From NCBI GenBank assembly GCA_037957365.1, contig JARHVA010000667.1:1552501-1616500 (forward strand): a stretch of DNA of 64,000 nucleotides, written 5' to 3'. The translations under genes were made by a program, and so were the position numbers. Positions 59,001 through 64,000 of this stretch are shown one piece after another. Under the pieces are notes generated by a model, which worked only from the letters and a program-made list of their open reading frames with translations, was not told the DNA's origin and made no database searches. Source of the stretch: Torreya grandis (lineage: Eukaryota > Streptophyta > Pinopsida > Cupressales > Taxaceae). Positions within the stretch are counted from its first letter, which is position 1; the number at the start of each line of letters is the position of its first letter.

Positions 59001-60661
59001 TTGTGTAACCTCTTCAATCAATAGAAGGATTGTACTTTTAGATTTCAAGTGTTGGCATAGTGTACATTAATTCAACAATTTGCATACGTGGTAGATTTCT
59101 CTCCCTTCTCAAATTTTGATTCATACCTAGTTGCTAGCTCATCTTGTTATGTAGGTCATGTTCAGTGTTTTGTCTTTTGTTGAAGCTGTAAGTGGATGTT
59201 AGGTGGCGGCAAAGTGTCTTGTATCAGACCTCTCTCCATCGTTTTCCCTCAATGTTTTTTGTCATTGGATCGAACCTTCTCATGAAATACTTATGCATAG
59301 TGATCAATTGAAATCAAAGGTCTTCCTTTTCCCTTGTTTGATTCAGTGTTCAAGGTTCCAAGTAGAGTGGATCAACATTTTGGTGTATCATCGTCATTAG
59401 GTAGGATTTTTCTTTTAAGTTTTTTTCTCCCTTTTTCATGATAGATTTTCAGCACAAAGTAGAGATCCGCATTGATACATCTTATAGGAATCAACCTTCT
59501 CTAGAGGTTCTCACCATTGAGGAAAGCACCCTCGTGAGAAGATCCCATTGTTTCAACTGGAGAGAGAGGATTAGCCATTTTAGCACGTCTTTGATTTAGG
59601 GTGCAACTCCAGGTTGACAACACTGCCCATTGCTCTAAATGGATTTCCAAGATGGGAAAGATAGAGGCTCTCCTTTGACCTTCTGATTCTGCTTTTCCTC
59701 TCCTTTCCTTGTCTTCACTTCTAACTCTCTGATTTGTTTTGCTCTATTCTCTTGAAATAACTCCTTAAGGTGGTTAGGAATAGAAGAAGGCTCTTGAAGA
59801 TGGATGATGGAGGTTTGCAGGGGTTCATATCCTTCTTTGTCTTGGACTCTTAATTCCAGATCTAACTTCTTTTGCCCACTCCAACTTTACCACTTGGTTC
59901 CAACTTGGAACCCTGAAGGATTTCATAAGGGGTTCTTGGGGAAGAATGGAGCCTTGGATCTCAATAGCAGGATGTTCTACAACAAACTCTTCATTTTTTT
60001 GATAGCTCCTTTGAATAGATTTCCAAGAAGGAAATGTCTGAGGAACATATGAAGGACTTGGAACATTCAAAGGAGCACTTGAAATGGTCACTTGAGGAGG
60101 AATGGATGGCATATAAGAAGGTTGAGGTGGTGTATATGTAGGCACAAAAGGTTGGCAAGGTTGGCCTTGATGTTCCTCAAGTCCTTTCAGCTTGTCTTCA
60201 ATGCTCTGAATGTAACCGCCTATATCCGTCATGTCACCTGTGAGTTTGTTCCAATTTGCTCTCTCAACAAGGGCCCATTCTGCTTTTATTTTTCCTAATG
60301 ACCCTCTCACATAATGGATCTGGTGAGTAGGGACATTTTGACCAAAACATTTCTGTGAGCACAATTCTAGAGCATGCTTGTCAAGGCTTATTAGAGTCTA
60401 CCTAAGTGTTGATATGGATGGCACGTGATGGGGTTGATGAGGAGAAATATTATGATGGGCTTGTTGTCCATAGGAGGGATCAGGGCAATATTCTTGCTTA
60501 TATGGATCATGAGGAACTTGCCAAGGTTCATCATAGCCTTGATAGGGGTCTTGATAGGGGAGATAGGCGTTATATGGATTGTGAGGACCAAATTGGGACT
60601 GTTGATGAGGCGGATAATAGGGATATTCACCATAGCTATTCATATTAGCCTCATATGTCAA
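56068..60661 (-). pseudogene. Internal ORF of the family C LARD, split by a solo LTR
   Basis: From about 60661 the minus strand reads a Tyr- and Pro-rich start ('MNSYGEYPYYPPHQQSQFG') and, after one TAG at 60398-60400 in the same frame, 'IKAEWALVERANWNKLTGD'. A helical stretch and a Pro-rich segment follow. W motifs are 'FPSWKSIQRSY' and 'VPSWNQVVKLEW'. It is broken near 59824. Beyond the inserted LTR it resumes at 56935 with 'FPSWRSFQEAKNQEEE' and an acidic Glu-rich stretch, and ends in a further frame at 56430-56068. Composition and W motifs match the ORF at 41957-43640. No known domain was found. The protein may be particle-forming by position, which is inference. Confidence 0.6.
56936..59622 (+). 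repeat. Solo LTR, giant family A (2687 bp)
   Basis: It starts TGTTGACAATT and ends GGTTGACAACA, like 36220-38831. The flanking 5-mers are identical (CTGCC at 56931-56935 and 59623-59627). It interrupts the LARD ORF in the opposite orientation, so it is younger than that LARD. Palindromes of the TCCTTCGGAC type are fewer and more decayed (57220, 57310, 57860, 58060 and 58190 regions), whereas GCCCTTGCGGAGGGC hairpins are frequent (57474, 57546, 57700 and 57763 regions). Confidence 0.92.
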
Positions 60662-60811
60662 GTGAGATGTAGGAGCTGATTAAAATCTACAAAGAGACAA
60701 ACCTAGTCTACTCATAATCAGAAGCTTTGATTTAGAGCCGCCATTGGTGCTAATTTCCTACTTGCAAAAGCTGATAGAGGAGAGACATACCAACAATCGT
60801 CCTCACCTTTG

Positions 60812-60833
60812 TCCCATCGAGCGTGCCAGAAAC
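60812..60833 (-). other. Primer-binding-like site of the family C LARD
   Basis: The minus strand reads GTTTCTGGCACGCTCGATGG directly after the LTR end, matching the site at 41651-41673 in the family B LARD. The same primer type in both families supports a common origin. Confidence 0.6.
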
Positions 60834-61163
60834 TGTTGTAGCGCAAGATTGCACGCTTGTGGGAGAGTTTTTCAAAGTCTCTCTATAATAACCACCCTTA
60901 TTTTTCCAATGAAAGAGACTTGCGAACTACTATGTCATATCAATTAAATTGCGTAATGCACAACATGGCATTTTGTCAAACACTTGACAAACATACAACT
61001 ATACATGCAAAACCTGAAACTCCTTATTTGCTGTTAAACACTAATTTGCAATATAATGTGCACATACAATTGCCTTATGGGCTGCGACAAATATTCAGAT
61101 TTGTATTCAAAAATTACAATGCTTAGATATGAAAATTTGATAGAAGAAACCTGGAAATTAATG
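60834..61163 (-). repeat. Partial 5' LTR of the family C LARD
   Basis: The first 42 bases (60834-60875) match the end of the 3' LTR at 53421-53465 (TTGTAGCG, GATTGCAC, TTGTGGGAGAGTTTTTCA). Beyond that the similarity fades, so the border with the chromovirus LTR could be anywhere between 60876 and 61163. I see nothing else in this stretch. Confidence 0.5.
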
Positions 61164-62072
61164 CTGTAGTGATCCACAGATGAAATGGCAACCTTCCAGA
61201 CCTGTAATCAGCAAGAATAAACAAGTAAACTTGATGCAAACATTGTTCATGCAGTATAGCAGCACTATTCATGGCACTGTAGCAATTTTACTATTCACAT
61301 ATTACTGTAGCAAAAACACTATTCATGCGCACTGTAGCAAAAACACTATTCACGGCTCCTATAGCAAATCATTATTCTCGTCTTCTTTGTTGTAAATCCA
61401 ATAACCCCAATGTGTTTCCTGAATGAAAACACCATCAATCCTCCTGACTGTGTCTTTCAACAGCGAAGAGAATGCTAGCAAAGAGGGATTTCGTCCTCCA
61501 AGCTCGAAAATCAGATTTCCAGGAAATCCAACAGCATAACATTCATCTCCTCCCTCCCAAAAAAACCCTAAATGGAAGCTCTTCTAGTTCTTTTATAGAG
61601 TTCTCACAAGAGTCCATTCCTTCATATTGTCAATGTGGGATAAAACATAACTCCCTTTATGTAACTTATGTATTTGATGTATTATAAAATAAAGAGGAAT
61701 CTTTTAATTAAATAATTCCCACAAACTATAGAATATGCATTAATAAAGTTAAATATTTAAATTTAACTTTATAAAATAACTTCATTAATGCCCAATAAAT
61801 CATATCAATGACAAATAAATATTCCTATCAATTTTAAACAATTACCATCGACATGTCACTGCCCCTAGATGTCTAGTCATGTCCATTCACGACTTACTAT
61901 AAATAGTAAGTATGCCCAAAACTGCCTCAAAACTCTCAAAAATATATGCAACTGAAATTGTCTAGGCCAAATGGCCTCTAAGTCCCTTTAATGCCCTGGT
62001 TAGCCTACGAGACCATAGGGAAATAGGCTAACGACAACATCATACTATGAATGTTAAAAAGGGGACATTACA
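61164..62072 (-). repeat. 3' LTR of the chromovirus (about 0.9 kb, inner end uncertain)
   Basis: In element orientation it starts TGTAATGTCCCC at 62072, eight bases after the pol stop codon. A TATA box (CTATAAAAG) lies near 61598. The R-U5 part contains four or so copies of an ACTGTAGCA...CACTATTCATG motif (about 61255-61372), a common feature of plant chromovirus LTRs. I place the end at GGATCACTACA (61164), but an end near 60930 is also possible. Confidence 0.7.
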
Positions 62073-62080
62073 GTCTGCCC

Positions 62081-62604
62081 TTACCAAAATTGCTTGTCCT
62101 CAAGCAATTTCAACTCTGAATGCTGTAATATCTGCTTATTTTTCCAAGTAGCATCCTCCACTTGACTAGGTACTCCTTGATGACTCTCCTCCAGAGTGTT
62201 CTCTCCCTGGTATCAATGATGGCTTCAAGAATCAATATCAACTTACCCTCTTCATTTAGAGGGGGCAAATCTGTAGATGGAACAACACTATGACCAAGCG
62301 CTTTCTTAAGCCTGAAGACATGGAACACATTATGCACCCTGCTATCTGCTGGTAACTCCAGTTCATATGCCACCTCGCCAATGCGGCAAGCAACTCTGAA
62401 TGGCCCATAAAATCTTGGTTTCAACTTCTTTGCTCCACTCTTCTTAAGTGTAGACTGCCTATAGGGTTGAAGTCTCAAGTATACCATATCCCCAACTTCA
62501 AAACTACGTTCCACCCTGTGTTGGTTAGCATATAATTTTTGCTGATTCTGAGCTTGTTGAATATTCTCCTTAAGTGATCTCAAAATATCTTGGCTGTCCT
62601 GTAA
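62081..62604 (-). pseudogene. Integrase C-terminus and chromodomain
   Basis: The frame reads 'SFEVGDMVYLRLQPYRQSTL', then 'KLKPRFYGPFRV' and 'VHNVFHVFRLKKALGHS', the standard C-terminal block of Ty3/gypsy integrase. The chromodomain start is 'IKEYLVKWR'. Just after it, about four residues are missing with a frame change near 62160, and 'EDATWKNKQILQHSELKLL' follows to a TAA at 62081-62083. The intact module would steer integration toward marked chromatin; the loss breaks the W-K-G core. It joins the integrase core through one in-frame TGA at 62605-62607. Confidence 0.88.
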
Positions 62605-63189
62605 TCAATTTCGTGCACTCGGTACCCTGATATCTCCAAAAAGATCTGTGAAGCGAGGAGCTTCATACCCATATAACGCCATGAACGGAGACATCGTAAT
62701 CATGTGATAGGTAGTATTATAACAATACTCACCTAAATAAAGCCATCTGATCCAAGCCTTCTGCTGCCCTGATACATAGTTTTGCAAGTACCCCTCAACC
62801 CACTTATTAACAATCTTCGTCTGCCCATCTATTTGTGGGTAATAGCTAGTGCTAGGAGTGAGCTCAGTGCCACTCAATTTGAAAAGTTCCTACCAAAATA
62901 AGCTCAAAAACTTATTGTCCCTGTCGCTGACTATGTTCTTAGGCATCCCATGAAGCCTAAACACCTCTCAAAAAAACAAGTCTGCCACCTGTACTGTTGT
63001 GCTGGTAGATGTAATAGCAAAGAAATGAGCATATTTAGTTAATCTGTCCACCACCACATAAATACAATCTCGACTCTGCACCTTGGGTAGGCCTATGATA
63101 AAATCCATCGAAATGCTTTTCTGTTTCCTGTCAGGAATGGGTAAAGGCTGTAGTAATCCAACTGGAGGAGTATGCTCATCTTTGTTCTG
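62605..63189 (-). pseudogene. Integrase catalytic core of the chromovirus
   Basis: In pieces the minus strand gives 'SISMDFIIGLPKVQSRD', 'VVVDRLTKYAHFFAI', 'FRLHGMPKNIVSDRDNKF' and 'ELTPSTSYYPQIDGQTKIVN'. The first two catalytic Asp are present ('MDFI', 'SDRD'). The catalytic Glu, expected after 'GQT', is Lys (AAG), which should kill activity. Several stops interrupt the region between 62880 and 63180. The enzyme would insert element cDNA into chromosomes. Confidence 0.88.
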
Positions 63190-63414
63190 CTAGCAAACTG
63201 GACATTCTCTAACATATCTCTGCACGTCATCCTTGAGTCCTCTCCAAGTAAACCTCTCACGAATCTGTCGGTATGTTTTGAAGAACCCGGGGTGTCCAGC
63301 CATAGGTGCATAGTGGAATGTCTTTAAGATAGTACCTTTGATGTGCGAAGAAGGTACCAAATAAATCCTATCCTTGTATAGGATAAGGTCGTTAACCACC
63401 ACATATCTATCGCC
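63190..63414 (-). pseudogene. Integrase zinc-binding H2C2 domain
   Basis: The frame reads 'YLVPSSHIKGTILKTFHYAP' and 'MAGHPGFFKTYRQIRERFTW', ending 'RYVRECPVC'. The H...H...C-x2-C ligands (FHYAPMAGH and CPVC) are intact. A TAG directly follows the last Cys. It links RNase H upstream to the integrase core downstream. Confidence 0.9.
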
Positions 63415-64000
63415 CTATAGAGATCCCTCTATCAAATCAGCGACCCATCGATCCTTAGCATATTCAGCTATTATTTTCTCCTTCCAGTCTGCTGAAATCT
63501 CAACTAGGGAGCATACATGTGGTCTCCTAGAAAGTGCATCGGCCACGACATTCTTCTTCCTTTTGACATACTCAATGTCAAAATCATATGCCTGTAGGTT
63601 GGTGATCCACTTTTGCTGCCTATCATTAAGATCTCTTTGGCTCATGAAATGTTTTATACTATTATGATCTGTTTTAATCACAAATTTACCTCCAATCAGA
63701 GAAGACTTAAATTTGGCCAATGCATGCATTATGGCCAACATTTCCTGATCATATATAAAGTAGCTCTTCTCCACTCCCTTTAGCTTCCTGCTCTCAAAAG
63801 CAATAGGATGTCTTTCTTGCATTTAGACTATACCCACCCCATCTCCATATGCATCACACTAAAGCTCGAATGGTAGTGCTAATACCGGACAAGATGTCAT
63901 CAACTATTTGAAGTGCTCGAAGCACTTCTGAGTTGTCTCTGTCCATACAAAGGCTCCCTTCCTGGTCAAATCCATAAATGGAGTTGCTGTCTGTGAGAAC
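63415..64000 (-). pseudogene. RNase H domain and end of reverse transcriptase
   Basis: The upstream part (64000-63850) reads 'FTRKGAFVWTETTQKCFEHF' and 'CDAYGDGVGIV', the RT-RNase H junction; two stops break it. RNase H continues open from 63822 with 'YDQEMLAIMHALAKF', 'FVIKTDHNSIKHF' and 'KNVVADALSRR'. The acidic active-site residues (D of 'CDAYG', E of 'DQEM', D of 'KTDH', D of 'VADAL') are all visible. The domain removes RNA from RNA-DNA hybrids during cDNA synthesis. A TAG at 63415 precedes the zinc-binding domain. Confidence 0.9.

Larger units (their letters stand above)
53421..61163 (-). mobile_element. Non-autonomous LARD-like element, family C, minus strand, itself interrupted
   Basis: On the minus strand from right to left there is an LTR piece ending ...GCGCTACAACA (60834), a primer-binding-like site, an internal ORF region, and a 3' LTR (55439-53421) starting TGTTGGCC. 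A solo LTR (56936-59622) lies within the interior. After removing it, the interior is about 2.7 kb, close to the 2.3 kb of the family B LARD. The 5' LTR is cut by the chromovirus near 60876-61163, so its remainder should lie beyond 64000. No pol domain is present. Confidence 0.8.
61164..64000 (-). mobile_element. Ty3/gypsy chromovirus, 3' part, running off the window
   Basis: The minus strand carries RT end, RNase H, H2C2 zinc finger, integrase core, integrase C-terminus and chromodomain, then an LTR. The chromodomain at the integrase end is the mark of plant chromoviruses. The copy has many single-base stops but few shifts, so it is moderately old. The 5' half is outside the window. It appears to have inserted into the LTR of the family C LARD. 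Confidence 0.9.

Overview
This window is plant nuclear DNA, most likely from a large, repeat-rich genome such as a gymnosperm. Three things point there. Almost all of it is decayed retrotransposons nested in each other. The only clean protein-coding signal is the spliced 5' end of a plant LRR receptor kinase with no downstream exon for about 30 kb. A broken plant PB1-plus-jacalin gene is also present. The species cannot be fixed from the sequence alone. No bacterial operons, rRNA, confident tRNA or CRISPR arrays were seen.

Layout, left half. 1-3665: decayed Ty3/gypsy element on the minus strand (RT, protease, gag, PBS, 5' LTR). 4990-10590: decayed L1-type LINE on the plus strand (ORF1 and ORF2). 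12227-12935: pseudogene joining a PB1 domain to a jacalin-like lectin domain. 13960-18600: tandem array of about nine AT-rich units of roughly 0.5 kb, each with its own microsatellite at the same place. 20488-22141: solo LTR. 24735-27545: the best-preserved LINE, minus strand, not L1-like, with an ORF2 broken only by two stop codons; relatives lie at 19409-19925, 28805-29200 and 33170-33270. 31045-32260: 5'-truncated L1-type LINE with a clear target-site duplication.

Middle. 33571-34093: exons 1-3 of an LRR receptor-like kinase of the LRR-VIII-2 type. Exon 3 runs into a 255-bp tandem duplication that copies its splice donor. The rest of the gene is either across an intron longer than 29.9 kb or missing.

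Right half (36-64 kb). This is a nest of large non-autonomous LTR elements (LARD-like). A solo LTR (36220-38831, TSD atact) and a complete LARD (39410-47046, TSD ctttc) both sit in a tandemly duplicated 0.7-kb segment, so each insertion has an empty-site copy in the same window. Further right are a copia LTR (49146-49778), a plus-strand LTR (51362-53420) cut by a minus-strand LARD (53421-61163), a second solo LTR (56936-59622, TSD ctgcc) inside that LARD, and the 3' end of a chromovirus (61164-64000). The giant LTRs of three sub-families share an unusual set of short palindromes and tandem motifs, which is the most striking unexplained structure in the window. Nearly all genes here are broken, and most premature stops look like C-to-T changes, as expected for old methylated DNA.
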